A stretch of DNA of 64,000 bases, taken from positions 2,905,001 to 2,969,000 of the forward strand of contig NZ_CP022657.1 in the NCBI RefSeq assembly GCF_002243515.1. The letters are read 5' to 3'. The notes under the pieces were generated by a model. That model was not told where the DNA came from, did not search any database, and was given only the letters and a program-made list of their open reading frames with translations. The DNA is from Tumebacillus algifaecis (lineage in GTDB: Bacteria; Bacillota; Bacilli; Tumebacillales; Tumebacillaceae). The translations under genes and the position numbers were made by a program. Positions within the stretch are counted from its first letter, which is position 1. Every line of letters starts with the position of its first letter. This document shows, one piece after another, positions 25,478 to 34,666 of this stretch.

Positions 25478-26005
25478 TTAGTCGAGCAAACCCGGAATGA
25501 TGTGGACGAGGATCTTTTTGTTTTGCACATCCACATCGAGCACACAATCCGGGATCACTGGCAACAGGATGTCCTTCCCCTTCGACGGCTTGACCACATA
25601 CACGTCGTTCGCTCCCGGCTGTAACACCTCTTTGAGCGTGCCAAGGACGACACCTTCGTCTGTTACCACTTCACAACCGACCAACTGATAGATGTAGTAT
25701 GTATGTTCAGGGAGTTCCATCAAGTCCGTTTCGAAAACTTTTAGCTCTCCACCCTTGTACTTTTCTACATCATTAATATTATGATGCCCTTCGAAGGTCA
25801 GTAAGATAAACTGTTTGTGCTTGCGGGTGGAAGCAATCGTTAGTTCAATCGGCTTCGGCTGATTTGGGTGTACCAGGAACAGCTTGGCCCCTACTTTAAA
25901 ACGCACATCTTCAAAATCGGTACGTGACAGTACCCGAACTTCACCTCGAACCCCTTGCGTATTCACTAGATGTCCGACGAGGATCATGTTCTTTTGCTGA
26001 CTCAA
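25478..26005 (-). CDS. rimM: Ribosome maturation factor RimM
   Basis: RimM helps assemble the 30S head by binding S19. The 175-residue product starts GHLVNTQGVRGEV with the family's N-terminal barrel and ends with a PRC-barrel (PVIPDCVLDVDVQNKKILVHIIPGLL). Its ATG overlaps the ylqD stop codon, so the genes are coupled. Confidence 0.97.
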   Translation of the reverse strand: MSQQKNMILVGHLVNTQGVRGEVRVLSRTDFEDVRFKVGAKLFLVHPNQPKPIELTIASTRKHKQFILLTFEGHHNINDVEKYKGGELKVFETDLMELPEHTYYIYQLVGCEVVTDEGVVLGTLKEVLQPGANDVYVVKPSKGKDILLPVIPDCVLDVDVQNKKILVHIIPGLLD

Positions 26006-26421
26006 GCGCCATCACCTGCTCGACGAATTTCGGCCACGACGCCATCTTTCAGCACGATTTCGGTGCCGTTGACAATATCTTCCCAAACATCGCCGACGCG
26101 TACTTCTGCATGGGTATCAATCTGGCCGCCTGGGATTTCGGAACCGATCGGGCTTTGCTGGATTTGCACCAGTTGCTGCATCATTTGCTCACGACGTTCC
26201 ATGCGCATGCCAACTTCTTGGTTGATGCGGGCTTGTACAGCGTTCATCGCTTGTGGGCCGTTCTTCTCCGCATCTTGCAAAGCTTTGCGAGATTGAAAAT
26301 CGATCTGATCCAGTTCACGCTGGATTCCTTGAATCGCTTGATTGATTTCGCCCGTGATCTGCGCTTTCGTTTCTTCGGTCAACACAATCTTTACCTGTAC
26401 TGGAACTCGCAAGTTTAACAC
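26002..26421 (-). CDS. ylqD: YlqD family protein
   Basis: A 139-residue helical protein of the YlqD family (DUF of unknown function) with a long coiled-coil rich in Glu, Gln and Arg (about 15-90). The start is GTG at 26421 after AAGGAGTG. In Bacillus it sits between khpA and rimM, as here. It has its own extended -10 promoter after the khpA terminator. Confidence 0.9.
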   Translation of the reverse strand: MLNLRVPVQVKIVLTEETKAQITGEINQAIQGIQRELDQIDFQSRKALQDAEKNGPQAMNAVQARINQEVGMRMERREQMMQQLVQIQQSPIGSEIPGGQIDTHAEVRVGDVWEDIVNGTEIVLKDGVVAEIRRAGDGA

Positions 26422-26452
26422 GTTAATTCACACTCCTTAGTGATTTACAGTT

Positions 26453-26476
26453 ATTATACCACAAAAAGGCTGGGAG
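26453..26476 (-). promoter_or_regulatory. Extended -10 promoter before ylqD
   Basis: TGGTATAAT (26461-26453, minus strand) is a perfect extended -10. The -35 hexamer CATGAC at 17-base spacing is poor and overlaps the khpA terminator stem. Confidence 0.55.
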
Positions 26477-26499
26477 TCATGAGCCTCCCAGCCTTTTGT
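26461..26499 (-). terminator. Terminator after khpA
   Basis: A 13-base-pair stem (26464-26476 with 26485-26497), followed by a T run on the minus strand, splits khpA from ylqD. Confidence 0.85.
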
Positions 26500-26727
26500 T
26501 TACACGATTTCAATCGTGACGCGCTTCTGCTCTTGCAAAGCCGCAGCCGACACCACAGCGCGGAGCGACTTTGCAACCCGTCCTTGTTTGCCGATAATTT
26601 TCCCCATATCAAATGGAGCTACCGATAATTCAAGCACGATTGCTTTTTCGGTCACAATCTCAGTTACCCGAACTTCCTCTGGGTGATCCACAAGTGCTTT
26701 GGCGATCGTTTCAACCAACTGCTTCAC
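26500..26727 (-). CDS. khpA: KH-domain RNA-binding protein KhpA
   Basis: The GTG at 26727 is chosen because AGGAGGG lies six bases before; the open frame extends beyond without a ribosome site. The 75-residue product has a KH fold with the GxxG loop GKQG in MGKIIGKQGRVAKSLR. KhpA/KhpB regulate elongation and division in Firmicutes. It follows rpsP directly. Confidence 0.95.
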   Translation of the reverse strand: MKQLVETIAKALVDHPEEVRVTEIVTEKAIVLELSVAPFDMGKIIGKQGRVAKSLRAVVSAAALQEQKRVTIEIV

Positions 26728-26750
26728 AGCAAACCCTCCTGAAAGAGAGA

Positions 26751-27023
26751 TTACTTGCCAGCTTTTGCTTCGTGGACTTTCTTGAGGATGCCGGTTTTCG
26801 AGAAGAGGTTTTTCACAGTGTCGGACGGTTGTGCACCGTCGTTCAGCCACTTGATAGCCTTCTCTTCGTCGATGTTGATTTGTGCCGGTTGAGTAACCGG
26901 GTTATAGGTACCGATCTCCTCGATGAAACGACCATCGCGCGGAGAGCGGGAATCAGCTACGACTACACGGTAGAACGGAGCTTTCTTTTGACCCATACGT
27001 TTCAGACGAATCTTAACTGCCAT
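26751..27023 (-). CDS. rpsP: 30S ribosomal protein S16
   Basis: The 90-residue S16 protein with the diagnostic N-terminus [21 protein letters not shown] and [14 protein letters not shown]. It sits between ffh and khpA. Confidence 0.98.
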   Translation of the reverse strand: MAVKIRLKRMGQKKAPFYRVVVADSRSPRDGRFIEEIGTYNPVTQPAQINIDEEKAIKWLNDGAQPSDTVKNLFSKTGILKKVHEAKAGK

Positions 27024-27113
27024 TGTATATTCACCTCCATCACAAAATCCAATCTTATCATAAATCTCGTTCCGATGGAACGAAAAGATTTACCGTTAGT
27101 AAAAAATCCGGGA

Positions 27114-28475
27114 CTAGGGCATGAACGGGAGTTTTAAGCCCTTGCCTTTCTTCCCTTTTTTCATCTTCTTGGCCATTCCGGAGAACTGTTTCATCATCTT
27201 CTGCATTTCCTCAAACTGCTTGAGCAAACGGTTGACATCCTGTACGGACGTTCCGCTGCCTGTAGCGATGCGTTTGCGGCGCGAGGAGTCGATCACTTTC
27301 GGCTCGATGCGTTCGATCGGTGTCATCGAACGAATGATCGCTTCGACACGTCCGATCTGCTTATCATCGACGTTCGCATTTTGCAAGCCTTTCATCGCCT
27401 TGTTCATCCCAGGCATCATCCCAAGCAATTGATCAAGCGGCCCCAATTGTTTGACCTGTTGCAGTTGATCGAGGAAGTCATCGAGCGTAAAGTCTGCATT
27501 GCGCAGTTTGCGCTCCATCTCCATCGCTTTGTCCTTGTCGATGTTCTGTTGCGCCTTCTCGATCAAGGTGAGCACATCACCCATCCCAAGAATCCGCGAT
27601 GCCATGCGATCCGGATGGAACGGCTCGATCGCGTCGATCTTCTCACCGATACCCGCAAATTTGATCGGGATGCCAGTGACCGCACGAATGGACAAGGCAG
27701 CACCACCACGGGTGTCACCGTCGAGTTTGGTCAGAATAGCGCCTGTCACGGTGAGCTGGTTGTGGAAGCTCTCCGCAACGTTGACCGCATCTTGACCGGT
27801 CATCGCATCTACCACAAGCAAAATCTCATCGGGGTTGACTTCGTTTTTCACACGCTGCAGTTCGTCCATCAACTGTTCATCGATGTGCAAACGGCCGGCG
27901 GTGTCGATCAACACGTAGTCATGGCCGTGAATCGTTGCATGGTGCAACGCTTGTTTGGCGATCTCCACCGGGGAGACTTGATCACCTAAGGAAAAGACCT
28001 CAGCATCGAGCTGTTCACCCAATACCTGTAACTGCTTGATCGCTGCCGGCCGATAGATGTCTCCGGCGACGAGAAGCGGTTTTTTGCGGTCTTTTTGCAG
28101 AAGTCGCGCCAACTTACCGACGTGGGTGGTTTTACCCGCACCTTGCAGACCGACCATCATGATGACAGTTGGCGGCTTGGTGACGGCGAGCTTCGCCTGC
28201 TCGCCACCCATCAAGGCGGTTAATTCTTCGTTGACGATCTTGATGACATGTTGACCCGGAGTCAGGCTTTGCAGGACTTCCTGTCCGACTGCACGCTCGC
28301 GCACTTTTTCAACGAAGTCCTTGACGACCTTAAAGTTGACGTCCGCTTCGAGCAAGGCCAGCCGCACTTCCCGCATGGCTTCTTTGACGTCCGATTCGCC
28401 CAGTTTCCCTTTGCCGCGCAGGCGGTTAAAGGTGTCCTGCAATCGGTTCGCTAATCCTTCGAAGACCATTGCCAT
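27114..28475 (-). CDS. ffh: Signal recognition particle protein Ffh
   Basis: The SRP54 GTPase that targets nascent membrane and secreted proteins with 4.5S-type RNA. The 453-residue protein has the N domain (1-90), G domain with GLQGAGKTT (about 108-116), DTAGR and TKLDGD, and the Met-rich M domain with MMPGMNKAM near 350. Two ATGs in frame: the second (28469) is spaced better from AAGGAGG. No SRP RNA gene is seen in the window. Confidence 0.98.
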   Translation of the reverse strand: MAMVFEGLANRLQDTFNRLRGKGKLGESDVKEAMREVRLALLEADVNFKVVKDFVEKVRERAVGQEVLQSLTPGQHVIKIVNEELTALMGGEQAKLAVTKPPTVIMMVGLQGAGKTTHVGKLARLLQKDRKKPLLVAGDIYRPAAIKQLQVLGEQLDAEVFSLGDQVSPVEIAKQALHHATIHGHDYVLIDTAGRLHIDEQLMDELQRVKNEVNPDEILLVVDAMTGQDAVNVAESFHNQLTVTGAILTKLDGDTRGGAALSIRAVTGIPIKFAGIGEKIDAIEPFHPDRMASRILGMGDVLTLIEKAQQNIDKDKAMEMERKLRNADFTLDDFLDQLQQVKQLGPLDQLLGMMPGMNKAMKGLQNANVDDKQIGRVEAIIRSMTPIERIEPKVIDSSRRKRIATGSGTSVQDVNRLLKQFEEMQKMMKQFSGMAKKMKKGKKGKGLKLPFMP

Positions 28476-28502
28476 CCTCCTTCGATCCGGAGTTACCTCC
28501 GG

Positions 28503-28844
28503 TTATTCGGCGATCAGTTCATCGAGCAGCAAAGCAAGTTGTGAGAATTTGTCCTCCTCCAGACCATCGATCAGCTCCATGATCTGCTGATGAACGGCTG
28601 TGCGGTGTAGAAAACGCTCGACAAGGCACAGCTTGGCCTCGTATTCGAGGAGCTGCGCACTTGCGCGCTTGAGGTTATCATGAACCGCCTGACGACTGAT
28701 CTCAAACTGCTCGGCAATCTCAGCAAGCGACAGATCATCCAAGTAGTACAGTTCGACAAATTGCCGTTGCTTTTCGGTGAGCATAGCACCATAAAAGTCG
28801 TACAACAGGTTCATCTGGGTGGTCTTTTCTAACAAATGAGACAC
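28503..28844 (-). CDS. ylxM: UPF0122 protein YlxM (SRP accessory factor)
   Basis: A 113-residue helix-turn-helix-like protein; LTEKQRQFVELYYLDDLSLAEIAEQFEISRQAVHDNLKR is the sigma-70-region-4-like motif of the family. It is co-transcribed with ffh; work in streptococci links YlxM to SRP function (knowledge). GTG 28844 starts the frame, but TTG 28835 is better spaced after AGGGGG. Confidence 0.95.
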   Translation of the reverse strand: MSHLLEKTTQMNLLYDFYGAMLTEKQRQFVELYYLDDLSLAEIAEQFEISRQAVHDNLKRASAQLLEYEAKLCLVERFLHRTAVHQQIMELIDGLEEDKFSQLALLLDELIAE

Positions 28845-28880
28845 CCCCTGCCTGTCAAGTCGAGAACCTTTACAGACGAT

Positions 28881-28909
28881 ATATTACTGAAAAGACAACG
28901 GCTTGTCAA
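28881..28909 (-). promoter_or_regulatory. Sigma-A promoter for ylxM-ffh-rpsP
   Basis: TTGACA (28909-28904), 17-base spacer and TAATAT (28886-28881) on the minus strand, in the gap after ftsY. Confidence 0.9.
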
Positions 28910-28926
28910 CTATCTTAGAAAAAATC

Positions 28927-29862
28927 TTACTCTTGCGGCTTATCGTCGCTCTTCGCAAACAAAGCGTCGATAAATTCCTGCGATTCAAACGGCTGCAGAT
29001 CATCCATTTTTTCGCCCAAACCGACCAGTTTGACCGGAATTGACAACTCTTTGCGAATGGCGATAACAATCCCGCCTTTCGCCGTCCCGTCCAACTTGGT
29101 CAGAACAAGTCCGGTAACACCGGTCGATTCACCGAACAGTTTGGCTTGCTGCAGGGCGTTCTGACCGGTCGTTGCGTCGAGCACTAACAAGGTCTCATGC
29201 GGCGCATCTGGCACTTCGCGCTTGATCACGCGGTAGACCTTGTTCAGTTCATCCATCAGGTTGGTCTTGTTCTGCAGGCGGCCTGCCGTGTCGCAAAGCA
29301 ACACGTCTGCCCCGCGCGCACGTGCGGCCTGAATCCCGTCATAGATGACCGCAGCCGGGTCGGAGCCCGCCTGTTGCTTGATCACGTCTACGCCTGCGCG
29401 CTGGCCCCAGACTTCCAACTGTTCGATCGCCCCAGCCCGGAACGTGTCCCCTGCTGCCAGCACCACTTTTTTGCCTTCCGACTTGAACTTGTGGGCGAGC
29501 TTGCCGATCGTCGTCGTCTTGCCGACACCGTTGACGCCAACAAAAAGGATGATCGTCAGCCCTTCGCGCGACATGTGCAATTCATTGCTCTGCTCGCCCA
29601 TCAACGAGATCAGAATGTCTTTGAGTACCGGGCGCAGCTCTTCCGCTTCGGTCAGCTTGCGTTTTTTCACTTCGTTGCGCAGTTCGTCCATGATGTCCAT
29701 GACGGTGTTGACACCCACATCGGCCATGATCAACGCTTCTTCAAGCTCTTCATAGAACTCCTCATCGATCTTACGGCCAAAGGAGATAAGCGATTCGACT
29801 TTGCCCATCAAGGCATCGCGCGTTTTGGCTAGCCCTTCTTTAAATTTGCTGAAAAATCCCAT
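28927..29862 (-). CDS. ftsY: SRP receptor FtsY
   Basis: The 311-residue membrane-associated GTPase receptor of the SRP. G1 GVNGVGKTT (about 112-120), DTAGR and [10 protein letters not shown] are seen. It lacks the long acidic N-terminal domain of E. coli FtsY, as in Bacillus. It follows smc and precedes the ylxM promoter. Confidence 0.98.
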   Translation of the reverse strand: MGFFSKFKEGLAKTRDALMGKVESLISFGRKIDEEFYEELEEALIMADVGVNTVMDIMDELRNEVKKRKLTEAEELRPVLKDILISLMGEQSNELHMSREGLTIILFVGVNGVGKTTTIGKLAHKFKSEGKKVVLAAGDTFRAGAIEQLEVWGQRAGVDVIKQQAGSDPAAVIYDGIQAARARGADVLLCDTAGRLQNKTNLMDELNKVYRVIKREVPDAPHETLLVLDATTGQNALQQAKLFGESTGVTGLVLTKLDGTAKGGIVIAIRKELSIPVKLVGLGEKMDDLQPFESQEFIDALFAKSDDKPQE

Positions 29863-29880
29863 GATGATCCAACTCCTTCT

Positions 29881-32800
29881 CTATACTGCTTCGATCTCGT
29901 TTTCGACGAGGCGCACGGAGACGACTTTGGAGATGCCCGACTCTTGCATCGTGATTCCGTACAGGACATCTGCGCCTTCCATCGTGCCTTTGCGATGCGT
30001 GATGACGATAAACTGCGTCTGTTTGGAAAACTCGCGCAGGTACTGGGAATAACGGGTCACATTCGCATCATCTAGCGCCGCTTCGACCTCATCGAGGACG
30101 CAAAACGGCACCGGTTTGACGCGGAGGATGGCAAAGAGCAACGCCAAGGCTGTCAATGCCCGTTCACCGCCGGAGAGCAGGTTGAGGTTTTGCAACTTTT
30201 TGCCCGGTGGCTGAGCCAACACATCGATACCTGTGCTGAGCATCGATTCAGGGTCGGTCAACGTCAAATCGGCCCGGCCACCGCCAAAGAGCGCAACAAA
30301 TACATCGGCAAAATGCGAGCGGATCGCTTCGAACGTCTCTTGGAAGCGTTTGGACATCTCTTGGTTGATCTCTCCGATCACTTCATACAGTTGCTCCACC
30401 GCTTTGACCAGATCGTCGCGCTGCTCGGTCAAAAAGTTTAATCGATCCTGCATGCGGGCATACTCTTCGATCGCGCCATAGTTCACATCCCCCAGCGCCT
30501 CGATCTCGCGACGCAAGGTGTACACGCGCTGTCGGGTCGCCTCGATCTCCTCTGGCATCGGATAGCGCTCTTTGGCCAGTTCGTAGGAGATGTGGTACTC
30601 TTCGGCCAACTTGGTCAGCGCGTTGTTCAGTTCGACGTCGAGACGATTGACCTTGACCTCGTTGGTGTGAACCTTTTGCTCGATCTGTTTGAGCAAAATG
30701 CGGGCCTCGCGCAACTGCTGCTCCAACGTGCCCGCTTTACCTGACAGATCGGCCTTATTCTGCCGCAGTACGTCGAGTTTGTCCTCTGCTGCCCGGCGGT
30801 GTCCTTCGAAGTTGGTGAGCAGGGAAACAGCGCTCTCCAGCTCTTTTTTGATCTCCTGAAGGCGAAGACCTGCTTCATTCAGCTCCTCGTCTTTGCCTGT
30901 TGCTTCTGCCTGCAATTCTTGCAGGCGGCCTTGAAGACGTTCCAGATTGGCAAGCACGCCATGATGCTCCTGTTCGACGGTGGCGAGTCTGACCTTAAAC
31001 TCGGTCACCTCTTCGTTGGCATCATTCATCGCCGACTGCTGCGCTTTCATCGCATGTTGCTTCTCATCGACCGTCTGCTGCAAGGCAACCACTTCGGCAT
31101 CGAGATGCTGCAGTTCGCTTTGCACCCGCTCTTTTTTGCCCGCGTTGTCTTTTTCCTCGATGCGGTATTGTTCAAGTTCCAAGCGGACGAGTTCAAGACG
31201 CTCTTCCACGCCATCGAGTTGAATCTTCAGTTCGCGCAGTTGCGAATCTTGGCGGTAAAGCGTCTCCCTATGGTTTTCAACCTGCCCGGTCAGCTTGTGC
31301 AGATCAGCTTTATCTGTTACCAATTCTTGCTCTTTTTTTGCCAACACAGCCTCGGCATCCGCGATCTTTTTCTCCATCGCTGCGATCTTTGATTCCATCT
31401 CTTCGATCTCACGGGTACGACCAAGCAGCGAGGTGCCTTTTTTCTGTACGGAACCCCCGCTCATCGAGCCGCCTGCGTTGACAACATCGCCATCCAACGT
31501 GACAACTCGCACTCGATATTGCAACAAGCGTGCAAGTGCGTTGGCATCGGCGATCGTTTTCGCGACGACGACCGAGCCAAGCAGGTAATCGACGATGTTG
31601 CGATACGAGTCAGGGGCGGTGACCAGTTCTGAAGCGATGCCTACATAGCCGCTGTGCCCTTCGACAGCCATACGTTCCGAACGGCCGAGGTTGCGGCCTT
31701 TCATCACGTCACGAGGCATGAAGGTCGCCCTTCCTCCGCCCGACTGCTTCAGAAACGAAATGGCATCACGACCAGCTTTTTCATTCGCGACGACCACGTT
31801 TTGCATCGCCCCGCCAAGCGCCGTTTCCATCGCCTGTTCCAGTTCGCGCGGCACCTGCACCAGTTCAGCCACTGCGCCGTCAATCCCGCTGACACGCCCT
31901 TTTTGCGCCGCTTGTAGAATGTTGCGCACCCCAACTTGATACCCTCCGTGTTGCGACTCCATATCGCGCAACAACTCATATCGTGAACGCGCGGACGCAT
32001 GTTCGGTCTGCCAGGTGCGCAGAATGCCAATGCGCTTCTCTTGGTCTTGGGTTTCGGTCTGGATTTTATTGCTCAGCAGTTGAACCCGTTCAGCTGTGCT
32101 TCGCTCCTGGGTCGCTTCTGCTTCCCGCGCCTGTTGCACATCCTCGATCGTTTCACAAAACGCCTGGGCTCGACCTTTCAGATCGGTCTCTTCCTCGCAT
32201 TGCCGAACGATGCGCCGTCCAAGCCCTTCCAGCATCGATTCGAGGTTCTTCAATTCATTGCGCTTGGAGGCGCTGTCATTGAGCCGTTCGATCAAGTCGG
32301 TTTTCAGGCGCTCCACTTCCGATTCGCTGCCAACCTTGTCCAAAATGCCTTTCGCCAGATTGAGCTTTTGCTCAAGCTCTCGACGCAACGTCTGGATTGT
32401 AGCCGCAAGACCGGATGCCTTGTCCCTTTCCGCACGATGCAGTTCGCGGGTTGTCTCCTGTTCGCGGTTCAGCTTGCTCAACGCATTTTCGATGTCCTGA
32501 ATCGTGACAAGCAGATTGCGCTCACGCTCGAGCAACACTTCGCGGCGTCCTTCCGCCTTTTCAAACTCTTGCACCACTTCGACAAGCGCTGCCTGTGCTT
32601 TTTCGAGCTCCACTTCGATGCGGCTAAGTTCCCAGCGAATTTTCTCTGTATCGGCTTCCTGCCGACTGACGAGCGCCGAGCGATCGAGATGCTCCGCTTC
32701 GAGCTGTTTTCCGTCCGCCATGCCCTGCGACCATTTGCCATGCAGATCCTCGATCTCGTGAACATAGAGGGCCACTTCATAGCGCTCAAGCTGTTTTTTA

Positions 32801-33453
32801 AACGCTTTTGCTTGTTGGGCCACTTCTGCCTGTTCTGCCATCGGACCGATCTGTACGTCCAACTCCCCGACCACATCGCCGATGCGGATCAGGTTGGCCG
32901 TGGTCTCGTCGAGCTTTTTCTCCGCTTCTTTCTTGCGGCTTTTATATTTGACGATTCCCGCCGCCTCTTCGAAAATCAGGCGTCGGTCTTCCGATTTGTT
33001 GGATAAAATTTCATCGATCCGGCCTTGTCCGATCACCGAATATGCCTCTTTACCGAGACCTGTATCCATGAACAGTTCGGTGATGTCTTTCAATCGGCAA
33101 GACTGCTTGTTGATCATATATTCTGAGTCACCCGAACGGTACACCCGCCGCGTGACGACCACTTCGTTAAACTCCAAGTCGAGCTCGTGCTGACTGTTAT
33201 CGAGCGTCAGGGACACTTCGCAATAGTTGACTGGCTTGCGGGAATCAGAACCGGCAAAGATGACATCTTCCATCTTGGCCCCGCGCAGACTCTTGGCGCT
33301 CTGCTCCCCGAGCACCCAGCGGATCGCATCGGAGACGTTCGACTTACCGCTGCCGTTGGGACCGACAACGGCGGTGACGCCCGGAACAAATTCAAGTTCG
33401 GTTCGATCGGCGAACGACTTGAATCCGATCGCTTCTATTCGCTTCAGATACAA
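29881..33453 (-). CDS. smc: Chromosome segregation protein Smc
   Basis: A 1190-residue condensin ATPase: Walker A GPNGSGKSN at 31-39, two long coiled coils around a Gly-rich hinge (about 520-640), and the C-terminal signature LSGGERALTALALLFA with Walker B VLDEVEAALDD. The TTG start at 33453 is chosen because GGAGGGG lies seven bases upstream and MYLKRIEAIGFKSF is the family's N-terminus; the open frame goes 18 codons further. Upstream lies an accessory gap instead of rnc. Confidence 0.98.
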   Translation of the reverse strand: MYLKRIEAIGFKSFADRTELEFVPGVTAVVGPNGSGKSNVSDAIRWVLGEQSAKSLRGAKMEDVIFAGSDSRKPVNYCEVSLTLDNSQHELDLEFNEVVVTRRVYRSGDSEYMINKQSCRLKDITELFMDTGLGKEAYSVIGQGRIDEILSNKSEDRRLIFEEAAGIVKYKSRKKEAEKKLDETTANLIRIGDVVGELDVQIGPMAEQAEVAQQAKAFKKQLERYEVALYVHEIEDLHGKWSQGMADGKQLEAEHLDRSALVSRQEADTEKIRWELSRIEVELEKAQAALVEVVQEFEKAEGRREVLLERERNLLVTIQDIENALSKLNREQETTRELHRAERDKASGLAATIQTLRRELEQKLNLAKGILDKVGSESEVERLKTDLIERLNDSASKRNELKNLESMLEGLGRRIVRQCEEETDLKGRAQAFCETIEDVQQAREAEATQERSTAERVQLLSNKIQTETQDQEKRIGILRTWQTEHASARSRYELLRDMESQHGGYQVGVRNILQAAQKGRVSGIDGAVAELVQVPRELEQAMETALGGAMQNVVVANEKAGRDAISFLKQSGGGRATFMPRDVMKGRNLGRSERMAVEGHSGYVGIASELVTAPDSYRNIVDYLLGSVVVAKTIADANALARLLQYRVRVVTLDGDVVNAGGSMSGGSVQKKGTSLLGRTREIEEMESKIAAMEKKIADAEAVLAKKEQELVTDKADLHKLTGQVENHRETLYRQDSQLRELKIQLDGVEERLELVRLELEQYRIEEKDNAGKKERVQSELQHLDAEVVALQQTVDEKQHAMKAQQSAMNDANEEVTEFKVRLATVEQEHHGVLANLERLQGRLQELQAEATGKDEELNEAGLRLQEIKKELESAVSLLTNFEGHRRAAEDKLDVLRQNKADLSGKAGTLEQQLREARILLKQIEQKVHTNEVKVNRLDVELNNALTKLAEEYHISYELAKERYPMPEEIEATRQRVYTLRREIEALGDVNYGAIEEYARMQDRLNFLTEQRDDLVKAVEQLYEVIGEINQEMSKRFQETFEAIRSHFADVFVALFGGGRADLTLTDPESMLSTGIDVLAQPPGKKLQNLNLLSGGERALTALALLFAILRVKPVPFCVLDEVEAALDDANVTRYSQYLREFSKQTQFIVITHRKGTMEGADVLYGITMQESGISKVVSVRLVENEIEAV

Positions 33454-33621
33454 CCCATTTCCCCTCCGTGATGAATCGACTTTCAACCGTTCTATTTTAC
33501 CATACACTTTTTGTTTGTGGAGCGTTGACCAAACTTCATCGCCTATTCATACCAGCTCAATACTCCTGCGATAGGATAAACATGTAAAGTTTAACAACTC
33601 AATTGAGGAGGCGCAATCGCC

Positions 33622-33723
33622 ATGAAACGGGTGATCGTCAAATTGCTCAAGTTGACCGCTTTACATCCGGTCGATGTTCAGTTCGAAAAATACCGTGCCA
33701 GCTCTTTGCAGTCCGTTCAGTAG
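33622..33723 (+). CDS. 33-residue peptide gene with its own terminator
   Basis: ATG follows GAGGAGG at ten bases. The basic-hydrophobic product MKRVIVKLLKLTALHP... has no Cys and no signal cleavage site. A strong terminator follows 43 bases after the stop codon (33767-33803). It lies divergent from smc and upstream of the MazF-like gene in the same direction. Not recognised; it could be a regulatory or membrane-active peptide. Confidence 0.5.
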   Translation: MKRVIVKLLKLTALHPVDVQFEKYRASSLQSVQ

Positions 33724-33766
33724 GTTCGAGCAGAAGGCAAACCGAATCATCCCCTTCCCTCTTTTC

Positions 33767-33803
33767 TACCGCCGCTCCCCCTATAAGCGGCGGCTATTTT
33801 TTT
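33767..33803 (+). terminator. Terminator after the 33-residue peptide gene
   Basis: Eight base pairs (33769-33776 with 33786-33793) followed by seven T on the plus strand. Confidence 0.85.
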
Positions 33804-33901
33804 GCAAATTCATCTTGACGGGTTAAACGATAATGTGGAAAAATGGTTTTCGTTACACCTCTCCGCTTTTCCCCCACAACATTGCCACGTAAGGAGCCCC
33901 T

Positions 33902-34603
33902 ATGATGATCAACAAAAAGCAGTTGCTGGAGTTTTACCGCTCCCACCCCGACAGTTCCGCCCGTCTACAAGGTCTGTTCCCAGAAATGATGAAAGCGGTG
34001 GGCCGTTTGATCCTGTACCTTAACGAATCGCCCTTGCGGCGCAGCATCCCACTGGTGCTGTGGAGCGAATTTTGGCTGGAACGATCGCAATATGCGGAGA
34101 ATCACACCCGCTACAAGCGCGGGCGCATCGTCTATGCCGACCTAGGAGCCTTTAACATCGGTTCGGAAACCTCGTACCGCCACCCCTGCCTCATCCTCTA
34201 CGAAGGACGCAACTGGGCGTTCGTCGCCCCGATGACCTCCAAAAAGTACGGTGACCCCGTCACCCTCCACTTTGATCTCCCGACGCATTACCCGTTTGAT
34301 ACCCCCTCTACCTTGCAGCTTGACGCCGTCAAAGTGATCGACAAGCGGCGCATCCTCGGATACTTTTTCTCCAAAAGCCATCATGATCGATTCCTCAGCC
34401 CCGAAGAAATGGATAGGCTGGAGCCGATCATTCTCGACAAAAAAGACCTAGACGCCGTTGACGAGCTGATTGCCCGCTATTTTGCGCCAGGTCTTTATCG
34501 TGAAATGCAAAAATATCGTTGTGAGATCGAACAGCTCGCTCTGGAAAACGAAGCGCTCCACCGCGAGATCACACGGTTGCGGGAAGCACAGTCCCTCTCA
34601 TAA
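33902..34603 (+). CDS. PemK/MazF-like domain protein with N- and C-terminal extensions
   Basis: A 233-residue cytosolic protein. The central part (about 67-150) follows the MazF/PemK order: RYKRGRIVYADL, RHPCLILYEGRNWAFVAPMTSK, then DAVKVIDKRRIL. MazF toxins cut RNA at short motifs. Here the fold has a ~65-residue helical N-terminal extension and a ~80-residue C-terminal helical/coiled-coil tail; toxins are usually about 110 residues. No antitoxin gene is visible. ATG 33902 follows AAGGAG. It converges on rnc. Confidence 0.75.
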   Translation: MMINKKQLLEFYRSHPDSSARLQGLFPEMMKAVGRLILYLNESPLRRSIPLVLWSEFWLERSQYAENHTRYKRGRIVYADLGAFNIGSETSYRHPCLILYEGRNWAFVAPMTSKKYGDPVTLHFDLPTHYPFDTPSTLQLDAVKVIDKRRILGYFFSKSHHDRFLSPEEMDRLEPIILDKKDLDAVDELIARYFAPGLYREMQKYRCEIEQLALENEALHREITRLREAQSLS

Positions 34604-34664
34604 GGCTTCCTCCGGCGACCAAGTCACTCGCTCGGTTTCTGCCCTGATCACTACAGGAAGCCTT
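34602..34664. repeat. Inverted repeat between the MazF-like gene and rnc
   Basis: AAGGCTTCCT (34602-34611) and its exact complement (34655-34664) flank 43 bases between the two convergent genes. May be the base of a bidirectional terminator. Confidence 0.5.
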
Positions 34665-34666
34665 GC

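Noticed and set aside
27067-27083. Short hairpin between ffh and rpsP as a terminator
   Set aside because: Six base pairs without a T run; the genes are normally co-transcribed.
32000-33006. Long plus-strand frame opposite smc
   Set aside because: Antisense to the coiled-coil region of smc; no start signals.
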